From Billgrantia aerodenitrificans (GTDB lineage: Bacteria > Pseudomonadota > Gammaproteobacteria > Pseudomonadales > Halomonadaceae), in NCBI RefSeq assembly GCF_021404405.1, contig NZ_JABFTV010000002.1:310001-374000 (forward strand): a stretch of DNA of 64,000 nucleotides, in the 5' to 3' direction. Of the stretch, positions 26,111-34,622 are shown in pieces. Each line of letters opens with the position of its first letter. Position 1 is the stretch's first letter. Both the position numbers and the translations under genes were made by a program. The notes below the pieces were generated by a model that was given only the letters and a program-made list of their open reading frames with translations, did no database searches and was not told the origin of the DNA.

Positions 26111-26889
26111 AACTGCAAGATAAGGTCGCCGTGATAACGGGTGGCGCGCGGGGCATCGGCCTGGCCATTGCAGAGCGCTATCTCGCCGAAGGGGCCCGGG
26201 TGGCGATTGCCGACATCGACAGCAGCGCCATCGACGAGGCATTGGTAGGGCTGCGTGCGGTGGCCGCCGACCGCGTCATGGGAGTATGCCTCGACGTCTG
26301 CGACGTCGATTCCATCCAGGCCATGGTCCAGGCGGTCACGCAACATCTCGGCGCCATCGATATCCTGGTCAATAATGCCGCGGTATTCGACATGGCGCCG
26401 GTGCTGGAGGTGAGCGAGGCGAGCTTCGACCGTCAGTTCGCGGTCAACACCAAGGGGCTGTTCTTCACCCTGCAGGCGGTGGCGCGGCAGATGGTGGCCC
26501 GCGGCGAGGGCGGGGCGATCATCAACATGGCCTCCCAGGCGGGGCGGCGCGGCGAGGCGCTGGTGAGCACCTACTGTGCCACCAAGGCGGCGGTAATCAG
26601 TCTGACCCAGTCCTGTGCGCTCGACCTGATCAAGCACGGTATTCGCGTCAACGGCATCGCCCCGGGGGTGGTCGACACGCCGATGTGGGACGAGGTCGAC
26701 GCGCTGTTCGCCCGCTATGAAGATCGCCCGCTGGGCGAGAAGAAGCGCCTGGTCGGCGAGGCGGTGCCCTACGGGCGCATGGGCAAGCCGGAGGATCACG
26801 CCGGAGCGGCGGTATTTCTGGCCAGCGACGATAGTGAGTATGTGGTCGCTCAGACAATCAATGTGGACGGCGGTAACTGGATGAGCTGA
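26107..26889 (+). CDS. smoS: SDR-family sorbitol (polyol) dehydrogenase
   Basis: This 260-residue short-chain dehydrogenase has the NAD motif TGGARGIG (about 12-19), NNAA (about 90), catalytic Ser (MASQAG, about 142) and YxxxK (YCATK, about 155). It is very similar in layout to SmoS (sorbitol dehydrogenase), which oxidises D-glucitol to D-fructose and galactitol to tagatose with NAD+. It completes the catabolic part of the operon with the mannitol-2-dehydrogenase below. Confidence 0.88.
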   Translation: MKLQDKVAVITGGARGIGLAIAERYLAEGARVAIADIDSSAIDEALVGLRAVAADRVMGVCLDVCDVDSIQAMVQAVTQHLGAIDILVNNAAVFDMAPVLEVSEASFDRQFAVNTKGLFFTLQAVARQMVARGEGGAIINMASQAGRRGEALVSTYCATKAAVISLTQSCALDLIKHGIRVNGIAPGVVDTPMWDEVDALFARYEDRPLGEKKRLVGEAVPYGRMGKPEDHAGAAVFLASDDSEYVVAQTINVDGGNWMS

Positions 26890-26893
26890 AAAA

Positions 26894-27517
26894 ATGAACC
26901 CCAATATCCACGATATGGCGGTGCGTTTACTGGAGACTGCGGAGAACCGGCAGCGCTTCATCGTCGCCCTGGCCGGGCCGCCGGGGGCGGGCAAGTCGTT
27001 CCTCTCTGAGTGGTTGTGCCGCGAACTCAACGAGCGCCAGGCCGGCATTGCCGCCGTGGTGCCGATGGATGGCTATCACCTCGACAACGCCATTCTCGAA
27101 CCGCTGGGCCAGCTACCGATCAAGGGCGCGCCGGAGACCTTCGATCCCGATGGCCTCAGGCACGACCTGGAGCGCATTCGCCGCGCCGACCGAAACGTGG
27201 CGGTGCCGGTGTTCGACCGCCCGCTGGACCTGGCCCGGGCTGGAGGGCGGTTGATCGCCACGACGCACCGCATCGTCATCGTCGAGGGCAACTATCTGCT
27301 GCTCGACCGCGACCCCTGGCGCGAGCTGCGCCCGCTGTTCGACATGACGCTGCTGCTCGAGGTGGCCGACGAGGTGCTCGAAGCGCGCCTGATCCAGCGC
27401 TGGCTGGGCATGGGCCAGGACCACGAGGGTGCCATAGACAAGGCGCGCCACAAGGACATGCTCAATGCCCGACTGATCAAGCGCGAGTCCGTCGCACCGG
27501 ACCTCTACTGGCGCTGA
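26894..27517 (+). CDS. P-loop kinase, FrcK/uridine-kinase-like
   Basis: This 207-residue protein has a Walker A motif GPPGAGKS (about 28-35), MDGYHLDNAIL (about 63-73, typical of uridine/pantothenate-kinase-like folds) and VIVEGNYLLLDRDPW (Walker B region). Proteins of this family are found in fructose and polyol transport operons (FrcK-type) and are annotated as nucleoside/nucleotide kinases. A role in phosphorylating fructose or another ketose from the dehydrogenases is plausible. The dedicated fructokinase (MtlZ) of Pseudomonas mtl operons is otherwise absent here. Confidence 0.75.
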   Translation: MNPNIHDMAVRLLETAENRQRFIVALAGPPGAGKSFLSEWLCRELNERQAGIAAVVPMDGYHLDNAILEPLGQLPIKGAPETFDPDGLRHDLERIRRADRNVAVPVFDRPLDLARAGGRLIATTHRIVIVEGNYLLLDRDPWRELRPLFDMTLLLEVADEVLEARLIQRWLGMGQDHEGAIDKARHKDMLNARLIKRESVAPDLYWR

Positions 27518-27583
27518 CCCGCGACTCGTCCGGACCGCCGATCCATTTTTCGTTCATTGCCGCCTGCGGCAAGGAGTGCCCCT

Positions 27584-29059
27584 ATGCCTGCTCTTAGCAA
27601 CGCCACGCTCTCCCACCTCGATTCGCGGGTGGCCGTGCCGCGCTACGACCGCCGGAAGGTGACGCCGGGTATCGTGCATATCGGCGTTGGCGGTTTTCAT
27701 CGCGCCCACCAGGCCATGTATCTCGATGCGCTGATGAACCGCGGCGAGGCCCTGGACTGGGGCATCGTCGGCGTCGGCGTGATGCCCGGCGATCGCCGCA
27801 TGCAGGAGGTGCTGGCAGCCCAGGATCATCTCTACACCCTGGTGGTGAAGCATCCCAGCGGCGAGCGTGAACCGCGGGTGATAGGCGCCATGCTCGACTA
27901 CCTGTTCGCTCCCGACGACCCCGAGGCGGTGATCGAGCACATGGCCGACCCCGCCATTCGCATCGTCTCGCTGACCGTCACCGAAGGCGGCTACAACTTC
28001 CACCCGGTCACCGGAGAGTTCGACCTCGGCAACCCCGACGTGCGCCACGACCTCGACTCGCGCGAAGCGCCGCGCACCACCTTCGGCCTGGTGGTGGAGG
28101 CGCTGGCTCGCCGCCGAGAACGAGGTCTGGCGCCGTTCACGCTGATGTCCTGCGACAACATCCAAGGCAACGGCGAAGTGGCGCGGCGCATGTTCGTTGC
28201 CTTCGCCCGGGCCCGCGACCCGGCGCTGGCCGAATGGATCGAAGCCGAGGTGCCGTTTCCCAATGCCATGGTCGACCGCATCACACCGGTCACCCAGCCG
28301 GTCGACATCGAGGAGCTGGCGCACGAGTTCGGCGTCGAGGACGCCTGGCCGGTGGTGTGCGAGCCCTTTACCCAATGGGTACTGGAGGATCATTTCATCT
28401 GCGGCCGGCCGGCGTTCGAGCGGGTCGGCGTGCAGGTGGTCGAGAACGTGGAACCCTATGAGCTGATGAAGCTGCGTCTGCTCAATGCCAGCCACCAGGC
28501 ACTGTGCTACTTCGGCACTCTCGCCGGTTACCGCTATGCCCACGAGGTGTGCCGCGATCCGCTGTTCGTCGACTTCCTGCTCGGCTACATGCGCCACGAG
28601 GGCAGCCCGACCCTGGCCCCGGTGCCCGGGGTGGATCTCGAGCAGTACCGCCTGACCCTGATCGAGCGCTTCGCCAACCCCGAGATCAAGGACACCCTGG
28701 CGCGGCTGTGCGCCGAGAGCTCCGACCGTATCCCCAAGTGGCTGGTACCGGTGATTCGCGAGCAACTGGCAACGGGCGGCGAGATCCACCGCAGCGCGGC
28801 GGTGGTGGCCAGCTGGGCACGCTACGCCGAGGGCCTGGACGAGCGGGGTGAGCCGATTACGGTGGTCGACCGCCTCAAGCATGAGCTGATGGCCCTGGCT
28901 GGCGAGAACCGCACGCGGCCCGGCGCCTTCATCGAGAACCGCGAGCTGTTCGGCGACCTGGCCGAGCATGAGCGCTTTCGCGAGGCCTACCTCACGACGC
29001 TGGCAAGCCTGCACGAACGCGGCGCACGCGCTACGCTTGAAACGCTGGTCAGGGAGTGA
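27584..29059 (+). CDS. mtlD: Mannitol 2-dehydrogenase family polyol dehydrogenase
   Basis: This 491-residue enzyme belongs to the long-chain mannitol dehydrogenase family. The N-terminal Rossmann half carries GIVHIGVGGFHRAHQAMYLD, the central part TEGGYNF and the C-terminal half the catalytic-region Lys and Asn/His residues (KLRLLNASHQALCYFGTLAGY, about 295-315). It oxidises D-mannitol, and often D-arabitol and D-sorbitol, to the 2-ketose with NAD+. ATG 27584 follows AAGGAG; the longer frame from 27557 adds nine residues across that site. Its stop region overlaps the xylulokinase leader. Confidence 0.9.
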   Translation: MPALSNATLSHLDSRVAVPRYDRRKVTPGIVHIGVGGFHRAHQAMYLDALMNRGEALDWGIVGVGVMPGDRRMQEVLAAQDHLYTLVVKHPSGEREPRVIGAMLDYLFAPDDPEAVIEHMADPAIRIVSLTVTEGGYNFHPVTGEFDLGNPDVRHDLDSREAPRTTFGLVVEALARRRERGLAPFTLMSCDNIQGNGEVARRMFVAFARARDPALAEWIEAEVPFPNAMVDRITPVTQPVDIEELAHEFGVEDAWPVVCEPFTQWVLEDHFICGRPAFERVGVQVVENVEPYELMKLRLLNASHQALCYFGTLAGYRYAHEVCRDPLFVDFLLGYMRHEGSPTLAPVPGVDLEQYRLTLIERFANPEIKDTLARLCAESSDRIPKWLVPVIREQLATGGEIHRSAAVVASWARYAEGLDERGEPITVVDRLKHELMALAGENRTRPGAFIENRELFGDLAEHERFREAYLTTLASLHERGARATLETLVRE

Positions 29060-29070
29060 GGAGCGGCGGT

Positions 29071-30558
29071 ATGTACATCGGGGTGGATTGCGGCACCCAG
29101 AGCACCAAGGTGGTTGTGGTCGACGTCGAGAGCGAGGCGATCCTCGGCGAGGCGAGCCGTCCCCATCGCCTGGTCGAGGGGGCGAACGGGCGTCGTGAGC
29201 AGGCCCCCCAGGAGTGGCTCGAGGCCTTTCGTGGCGCCTACGAGGAGGCCGTGACTCGGGCCGGCATCGAGCGCCGTGCGATACGCGCCATCGGCGTTTC
29301 CGGTCAGCAGCACGGCATGGTGGCGCTCGACGCCGAGGGCCTGCCAGTGCATTCCGCCAAGCTGTGGTGCGACACCGAGACGGCGGCGCACAATGCCGCC
29401 CTGGTGGAGCGGCTGGGCGGGGCGGCGGGTTGTCTCGAACGGCTCGGCTTGGTGCTGCAGACCGGCTACACCGCTTCGAAGATCGCCTGGCTGCGCGATA
29501 CGCATCCGGATGCCTACCGCCGTATCGACACCGTGCTGCTGCCACACGACTACCTCAACTTCTGGCTCACCGGCGAGCAGGTGGCGGAGGCGGGCGACGC
29601 CTCGGGCACCGGCTACTTCGATACCCGTACCCGCCGCTGGCGCCATGACGTCTTCGCCGAGATCGCCCCGGAGCTCGACCCGGAGCGCGTACTGCCGCGG
29701 CTTATCGACTCCCGCGAGCCCGCCGGCACGCTGCGTCCCGAGCTCGCTCGCGAGCTCGGGCTGCCGCCTGACGTGATCGTAGCCAGCGGGGGCGGCGACA
29801 ATATGCTCGGTGCCATCGGCACCGGCAACATCGCCCCCGGTATCGTTACCCTGAGCCTCGGTACTTCGGGCACGGTGTGCGCCTATTCACCCGAGTCGGT
29901 GCGCGCCGAGAGCGACATGGTGGCCAATTTCTGCGCCAGCCACGGCGGCTGGCTGCCGCTGGTCTGTACCATGAACGTCACCTCGGCCAGCACCCTGGTG
30001 CGCGAGCTGTTCGAGCTCGACCTGGTCGCCTTCGGCGAGCGCCTGGCCGCGGCGCCGATCGGTGCCGAGGGGGTGACGGTGCTGCCGTTCTTCAACGGCG
30101 AGCGGGTGCCGGCGCTGCCCCACGCCACGGCCAGCTTCCTGGGGCTCGACAGCCGCAATCTGACCCAGGCCAACCTGTGCCGGGCGGTAGTGGAGAGCGC
30201 CACCTTCGGCCTGCGCTATGGCCTCGAGCTGCTCGGCCCGCTGGCCGCCGGCGCGAGCCAGATCCGCCTGATCGGCGGCGGGGCGAAAAGCCCGCTGTGG
30301 CGTCAGATGGTGGCCGACGTGAGCGCGACCCCGGTGATCTGCCCCCAGGTGACCGATGCCGCGGCGCTGGGAGCGGCGTTGCAGGCGGCCTGGTGCGAGC
30401 GGCACGATCTAACGCTGAGCGAACTGTGCGAGCGTCTGGTCCATCTCGACGATGCCTCGCTGGCCGAGCCGAAGGCGGCCAGCGTATGGGCCTATGAGAC
30501 GGTCTACGCACGCTATCGCGAGGCACTGGCCCAACATCATGGCGTACGGGTGGACTGA
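29071..30558 (+). CDS. xylB: Xylulokinase
   Basis: This 495-residue FGGY-family kinase begins MYIGVDCGTQSTKVVV, the phosphate-binding loop. It continues with GVSGQQHGMVALD and the substrate-contact WCDTET, the C-terminal ATP-binding GGGAKSPLWRQMVADV (about 420-435) and the FGGY signature region. It phosphorylates D-xylulose formed by oxidation of D-arabitol, so the operon can use arabitol as well as hexitols. GAGGAG lies before the ATG at 29071. It is the last gene of the operon; the next gene converges on it. Confidence 0.9.
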   Translation: MYIGVDCGTQSTKVVVVDVESEAILGEASRPHRLVEGANGRREQAPQEWLEAFRGAYEEAVTRAGIERRAIRAIGVSGQQHGMVALDAEGLPVHSAKLWCDTETAAHNAALVERLGGAAGCLERLGLVLQTGYTASKIAWLRDTHPDAYRRIDTVLLPHDYLNFWLTGEQVAEAGDASGTGYFDTRTRRWRHDVFAEIAPELDPERVLPRLIDSREPAGTLRPELARELGLPPDVIVASGGGDNMLGAIGTGNIAPGIVTLSLGTSGTVCAYSPESVRAESDMVANFCASHGGWLPLVCTMNVTSASTLVRELFELDLVAFGERLAAAPIGAEGVTVLPFFNGERVPALPHATASFLGLDSRNLTQANLCRAVVESATFGLRYGLELLGPLAAGASQIRLIGGGAKSPLWRQMVADVSATPVICPQVTDAAALGAALQAAWCERHDLTLSELCERLVHLDDASLAEPKAASVWAYETVYARYREALAQHHGVRVD

Positions 30559-30587
30559 GATCCGGGCTCGGTTCACGCCGCCTACTC

Positions 30588-30899
30588 CTAGAAGGTTTCC
30601 AGCTTCCACACGTCGAAGGCCGGTTCCTCATAGGGATGTGCGGCGCGCAGGGCCTCGACGGCGTCGTGGATCAGATCGTCCTGGCAGACCATCTCCACTT
30701 TCACCTCCTCGACCTTTTCCAGGTCTCCTACCTGACCGATATGCGGGCTAGCGCCATCCAGCGGGCGAAACTGACCGGTGCCGCGGGTCTCGAAGCAGCA
30801 CGCCTCGTAGTCGCCGATGCGCCCGGCGCCGGTGACGAATACGGCTTCCTTGACGGCCTCGGCATCCTCCAGCGGTACGAAGAAGGCAAGCTTGTACAT
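30588..30899 (-). CDS. NIF3-like (YqfO C-terminal-type) protein
   Basis: This 103-residue protein is a stand-alone copy of the PII-like insert domain of YqfO/NIF3 proteins (MYKLAFFVPLEDAEAVKEAVF, GRIGDYEACCFETRGTGQF, RAAHPYEEPAFDVWKLE). The HPYEEPA motif is diagnostic. The function is unknown; the family is tied loosely to metal-dependent hydrolases and iron-sulfur proteins. The ATG at 30899 with GGGAG upstream is preferred over the longer frame. Confidence 0.85.
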   Translation of the reverse strand: MYKLAFFVPLEDAEAVKEAVFVTGAGRIGDYEACCFETRGTGQFRPLDGASPHIGQVGDLEKVEEVKVEMVCQDDLIHDAVEALRAAHPYEEPAFDVWKLETF

Positions 30900-31023
30900 C
30901 GCTATCTCCCTGTCACGATCTTGAGTGGCTTCCGTTCTCCCCCCTTTTTGCCACAGCTGACAGGCAGCGTCAGCCCCTTGGCTGTTCACACAGCAGTGCA
31001 GCGAAAAAATACTTGTCCAATAG

Positions 31024-31049
31024 CTGTACAGTAACTATTGTCTGTACAG
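31024..31049. promoter_or_regulatory. Two CTGTACAG palindromes upstream of the fasciclin gene
   Basis: The 8-bp palindrome CTGTACAG occurs at 31024-31031 and 31042-31049, centres 18 bp apart. The pair lies between the divergent NIF3-like and fasciclin genes and looks like a dimer-binding operator. It does not fit the LexA box spacing. The regulator is unknown. Confidence 0.4.
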
Positions 31050-31104
31050 GGTTGGGTTGTTCATGGCGCTCCACCCTATACGTACACACTGAGGAAATGA
31101 CCCG

Positions 31105-31611
31105 ATGAAACCGATTCATGTGGTAGCCACGAAGTGGATGGGAGCAGGTTTGGTTGGCCTCATGCTGGCGGGCGCCGTTCAGGCCGGCAGTCATGGAGAC
31201 AAGCAGGACATCGTGGACACCGCCGTGGCGGCCGGGCAGTTCGAGACCCTGGCTGCCGCGCTGGAAGCCGCTGGGCTGGTCGAGACCCTCAAGGGAGAGG
31301 GGCCCTTCACCGTCTTCGCTCCCACCGATGAGGCCTTTGCCGCCTTGCCCGAGGGTACCGTGGAGAGTCTGCTGGAGCCCGAGAACATCGAGCAGCTCCA
31401 GGCCGTGCTGACCTACCACGTGGTGGCAGGGAAAGTCATGGCCGAAGATGCCATGGGCCTGGACAGCGCCACCACGGTGCAGGGACAGGACATCACCATT
31501 ACCACCGCCAACGGCACGGTAATGATCAATGACGCCACCGTGATTCAAGCCGATATCGAGGCAAGCAACGGCGTCATTCACGTCATCGACAGCGTGCTCC
31601 TGCCTGAGTGA
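31105..31611 (+). CDS. Exported fasciclin (FAS1) domain protein
   Basis: This 168-residue protein has a signal peptide (ending near AVQAGSHGD) and a single FAS1 domain with both family motifs: H1 region [16 protein letters not shown] (about 70-85) and the YH-containing [11 protein letters not shown] (about 108-118). The end [14 protein letters not shown] is typical. Secreted bacterial FAS1 proteins act in adhesion or the cell envelope. GAGGAAATGACCCG precedes the start, and a clear terminator follows. Confidence 0.9.
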   Translation: MKPIHVVATKWMGAGLVGLMLAGAVQAGSHGDKQDIVDTAVAAGQFETLAAALEAAGLVETLKGEGPFTVFAPTDEAFAALPEGTVESLLEPENIEQLQAVLTYHVVAGKVMAEDAMGLDSATTVQGQDITITTANGTVMINDATVIQADIEASNGVIHVIDSVLLPE

Positions 31612-31640
31612 TCACAGCCAGCCCTTGCTGTGTCCAGCTT

Positions 31641-31666
31641 GCCACCCTGCGGGGTGGCCTTTTTAT
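31641..31666 (+). terminator. Intrinsic terminator of the fasciclin gene
   Basis: GCCACCC (31641-31647) pairs with GGGTGGC (31652-31658) around TGCG, followed by CTTTTTATT. Confidence 0.88.
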
Positions 31667-31678
31667 TGGCGGGCGTGC

Positions 31679-32425
31679 TCATGAGCGGCGCCGACCTTCG
31701 CCAGCATGATGCAGTATGACCTCGCAGGCGGCGTGTTTCAGTTTCAGCGCCGCATCCCAATCGCTTCCCTGGGGTTCGAGGGCGGCGCTGATCTGCACCG
31801 CCACCTTGCCCGGATGGGGCCGCCACTCCTTGCCTCGCAGCAAGTGCCGCGAGCCGGCGATGGCGACCGGGACCACCGGCACGTTGGCATGGGCAGCGGT
31901 GAGAAAGGCGCCCATGTGGAAGTCGCCGAGTCCGGGCTCGGTGGTGAAGGTGCCTTCCGGGAAGATGGCGAGTGTGTCGCCGTTGGCTACTGCCCGCTCG
32001 GCCTGCTGCATGTCCTGTTCCGCCTGGCGCGGGTCGAAGCGCTCGACGAACAGCGCTCCCATGCGGGTCAGTGGCAGACGGGTTGCCGGGCGGCTCTCCA
32101 GTTCCTCCTTCGCCAGGTAGCGCACGCTGCAGGGCAGGGCCGCGGTGAGAATCAGCACATCCAGGTAGCTGGCATGATTGGCGACTATCACGCAGGGGCG
32201 GCCGTGCGGGAGGTGCTCCAGACCACTCACTTCGACACGGATGCCGGCCAGCCGAGCCATGGCCCGGCAGACGTAGTGAGCGACGCGCCAGCGCCAGGCG
32301 AGCCGCGGCAGCGGGAGGCCTACCAGGGCGAACAGCATGAAACCGACCCCGAAGAGCGACCAGGCATAGAGGTATAAGCCCAATAGCCCGCCGCCGATAG
32401 CCCCTGGCGTGCGCGTCTGACCCAC
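31679..32425 (-). CDS. 1-acyl-sn-glycerol-3-phosphate acyltransferase-like protein
   Basis: This PlsC-family membrane acyltransferase has a hydrophobic N-terminus (LLGLYLYAWSLFGVGFMLFALV), motif I NHASYLD (catalytic His/Asp), the FVERFD segment (motif II) and motif III FPEGTFTTEPGLGDFHMGAF. It would acylate lysophosphatidic acid or a related acceptor. No ribosome-binding site is convincing; the most plausible start is the GTG at 32425, which lies inside the acyl-AMP ligase gene in another frame (106-bp overlap). A frameshifted fusion with that ligase is the alternative (see findings). Confidence 0.75.
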   Translation of the reverse strand: MGQTRTPGAIGGGLLGLYLYAWSLFGVGFMLFALVGLPLPRLAWRWRVAHYVCRAMARLAGIRVEVSGLEHLPHGRPCVIVANHASYLDVLILTAALPCSVRYLAKEELESRPATRLPLTRMGALFVERFDPRQAEQDMQQAERAVANGDTLAIFPEGTFTTEPGLGDFHMGAFLTAAHANVPVVPVAIAGSRHLLRGKEWRPHPGKVAVQISAALEPQGSDWDAALKLKHAACEVILHHAGEGRRRS

Positions 32426-34512
32426 GCACGCAGCGTCAGCTTGACCACCTGACGCCAGACCGGAAGTGGCTTCTCGCCCAAGCGGCCCTGGCGGTAGAAG
32501 TCGCGGGTTGCGGCGCGGCGGATCTTGCCGCTGGAGGTCTTGAGTACGCTGTGGGGCGGCACCAGGCGAATGTCGTCGGCCGGCAGGTCGACCACATCCA
32601 CTACCGTATCGGCGATGGTGCGGCACAGTTCCTGGCGCTTGACCGGGTCGTCGATTCGGGTCTCCGCCACTACCACCAGCGACTCGGTGCCGGTGGTCGG
32701 GTCGGGGTCGCCGAACACCGCCACGCAGCCTCGGCGCACGCCTTCCAACCGGCCAACCGCCGTCTCGATGTCGTAGGGGTAGATGTTGCGCCCGCCGCGC
32801 ACCAGCATGTCCTTGCGCCGTCCGCTGATGTGGAGATCGCCCTCGGCCAGGTAGCCACGGTCGCCGGTGCGCAGCCAGCCGTCGTGGCACAATTTCTCGC
32901 TCTCCTCGGGATTGTCGAAGTATCCTTCGGTGGCGGACGGGCCACGGAACTCGAGATCGCCCTCCTGGCGCTCGGCGAGCTCACTACCCTCGGCGTCGAC
33001 GATGCGCAGGGCATAGCCGGGCAGCGGCGGGCCGCAGTTGACGAAGGGCTGTGCCGCCGCCGGGTCGCTCTCGGGGCGTGCTTCGCCGCTGGACGCGAAG
33101 CGCTCACGGTTGATCCTGTCGATCACCAGTCCGCGGCCGGGCTTGGCCACGCAGAGACCTACCGCTGCTTCGGCCAGGCCATAGACCGGCATCAATGCCT
33201 CGCGCTTCAGGCCGCAGGGGGCCAGCCGTTCGGCGAACTGCTCCATGGTAGTGGCGCTGACCGGCTCGGCGCCGTTGAAGGCGACCCGCCAGCTGCTCAG
33301 GTCGAGAGTCTGAACCTGTTCCGCAGGAATGGCGCGCAGGCACAGTTCGTAGCCGAAGTTGGGGGCGCCGGAGATGGTGCCGCGGTGGCGATCGATCAGC
33401 TCCAGCCAGCGCAGCGGGTGCGACAGAAAGGCCAGCGGCGACATCACCACCAGCGGGATGCCGTAGTAGAGGCTGGCCAGCCATGCCGCGATCAGCCCCA
33501 TGTCGTGGTACAGCGGCAGCCAACTGACGAAGACGTCGTCCGGTGCGGCTTCCAGCCGGTCGCCCATGGCGCGGATGTTGGCCAGTAACTGGGCGTGAGT
33601 GAGCTGTACCCCCTTGGGATCGCCGGTGCTGCCCGAGGTGTATTGCAGCAGCGCCAGACTCGAGGCGCTGGGGGCGCGGGGAGCGACCGATGCGGAGGGT
33701 GCGTCGAGTTCTGCCAAGGTGACGACATGGCGCAGCTGCGGCGCCTCGGCATGCAGCAGATGCGCCACCTTACGCGCCTCATCGACGGTGATCAGCAGCT
33801 CCGCGCCGGCATTGCTCAGGATGCGCCCGTGGCGCCGAAGGTGCTCCTCGAGCTGGGACGGGCGGGCCGGTGGGTAGATGGGAACCGGCACGGCACCCGC
33901 GCGCAGTATGCCCAGGAAGGCGACGAAGTAGTCGGGCGAGGTCGGCAGCATCAGCGCGATGCGGTCGCCATGCCGAATGCCGCGCGCCGCCAGTGCGGTG
34001 GCGATGGCTTGCGCCTCCCGGTTAAGTTCACCGTAGCTGAGAACTTTCGGCTCATCTCCATCGCCATAGACATAGAGGTGAGAGCGATCCGGATGTCGCT
34101 GCAGGTGCCAGTCCATGGCGGCATTGAGGGTCTCTGCATCGCTCGGTTCGCCGCCTGGATCGGCCACCTCGGCACTGGCTGCTTCACGTCTCGGCGATAG
34201 GGGCTCCGTCGCGACCCGGTGAGACGACTCCGCCGTGGAAGAGTGCAGCAGCTCCAATAGGGTGGCGGGGGTCTCGGCCAGCAGCGCCGACTCAGGCAGG
34301 CGAGCACCGAACTCCTGCTCGATACGCAGCAGCAGTTCGGAGCGGGCCAGACTGTCCAGCCCCAGATCCCGGTCCAGCCGCGACGTCAGCGTGACGCGAA
34401 TGTCATCGTCACGGTCGGGCCGAATCTCCTTGACCAGCGCTTCGAGCAACGCCAGCAAGCGCCGCTCGACCTTGTCGTTCGCCATGTCATGGCTGTCGTC
34501 GTGCTTCACCAT
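32320..34512 (-). CDS. Acyl-AMP ligase with N-terminal acyl-carrier domain
   Basis: This 730-residue protein starts with a phosphopantetheine-carrier domain (about 10-85; attachment Ser in GLDSLARSEL) and continues with an adenylate-forming domain. ATP-binding motifs are LQYTSGSTGDPKGV (about 280), YGLAEAAVG (about 440), TGDRGYL (about 540) and a C-terminal catalytic Lys region SSGKIRRAATRDFYRQG (about 665-682). This is the fatty acyl-AMP ligase layout: it activates a fatty acid and loads it on the fused carrier. The last 27 residues after WVRRARQ look like out-of-frame translation of the next gene. With PlsC it may deliver acyl chains to a lipid. Confidence 0.85.
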   Translation of the reverse strand: MVKHDDSHDMANDKVERRLLALLEALVKEIRPDRDDDIRVTLTSRLDRDLGLDSLARSELLLRIEQEFGARLPESALLAETPATLLELLHSSTAESSHRVATEPLSPRREAASAEVADPGGEPSDAETLNAAMDWHLQRHPDRSHLYVYGDGDEPKVLSYGELNREAQAIATALAARGIRHGDRIALMLPTSPDYFVAFLGILRAGAVPVPIYPPARPSQLEEHLRRHGRILSNAGAELLITVDEARKVAHLLHAEAPQLRHVVTLAELDAPSASVAPRAPSASSLALLQYTSGSTGDPKGVQLTHAQLLANIRAMGDRLEAAPDDVFVSWLPLYHDMGLIAAWLASLYYGIPLVVMSPLAFLSHPLRWLELIDRHRGTISGAPNFGYELCLRAIPAEQVQTLDLSSWRVAFNGAEPVSATTMEQFAERLAPCGLKREALMPVYGLAEAAVGLCVAKPGRGLVIDRINRERFASSGEARPESDPAAAQPFVNCGPPLPGYALRIVDAEGSELAERQEGDLEFRGPSATEGYFDNPEESEKLCHDGWLRTGDRGYLAEGDLHISGRRKDMLVRGGRNIYPYDIETAVGRLEGVRRGCVAVFGDPDPTTGTESLVVVAETRIDDPVKRQELCRTIADTVVDVVDLPADDIRLVPPHSVLKTSSGKIRRAATRDFYRQGRLGEKPLPVWRQVVKLTLRAWVRRARQGLSAAGYWAYTSMPGRSSGSVSCCSPW

Positions 34513-34622
34513 ACGTCACCTCTGTGGGTGCCCTTGGGTAGTGGACTCCGGCATGGCATGGTTTCTCCCTTACTGTAGTGGTTTAGAGCGGTTGTCAGAT
34601 CAGACGATCAAGGAGGGAGTCA

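Noticed and set aside
27554..29545. 663-codon minus-strand open frame opposite the mannitol dehydrogenase gene
   Set aside because: Low-complexity antisense frame; the plus strand encodes a complete dehydrogenase with all motifs.
31024..31049. LexA box upstream of the fasciclin gene
   Set aside because: The CTGTACAG palindromes lack the CTGT-N8-ACAG spacing; only the umuD site at 54844-54859 fits.
31578..32429. Long minus-strand frame overlapping the PlsC gene
   Set aside because: Its translation is Arg/Pro/Ala-rich without any family pattern, while the other frame gives the full acyltransferase motifs NHASYLD and FPEGT.
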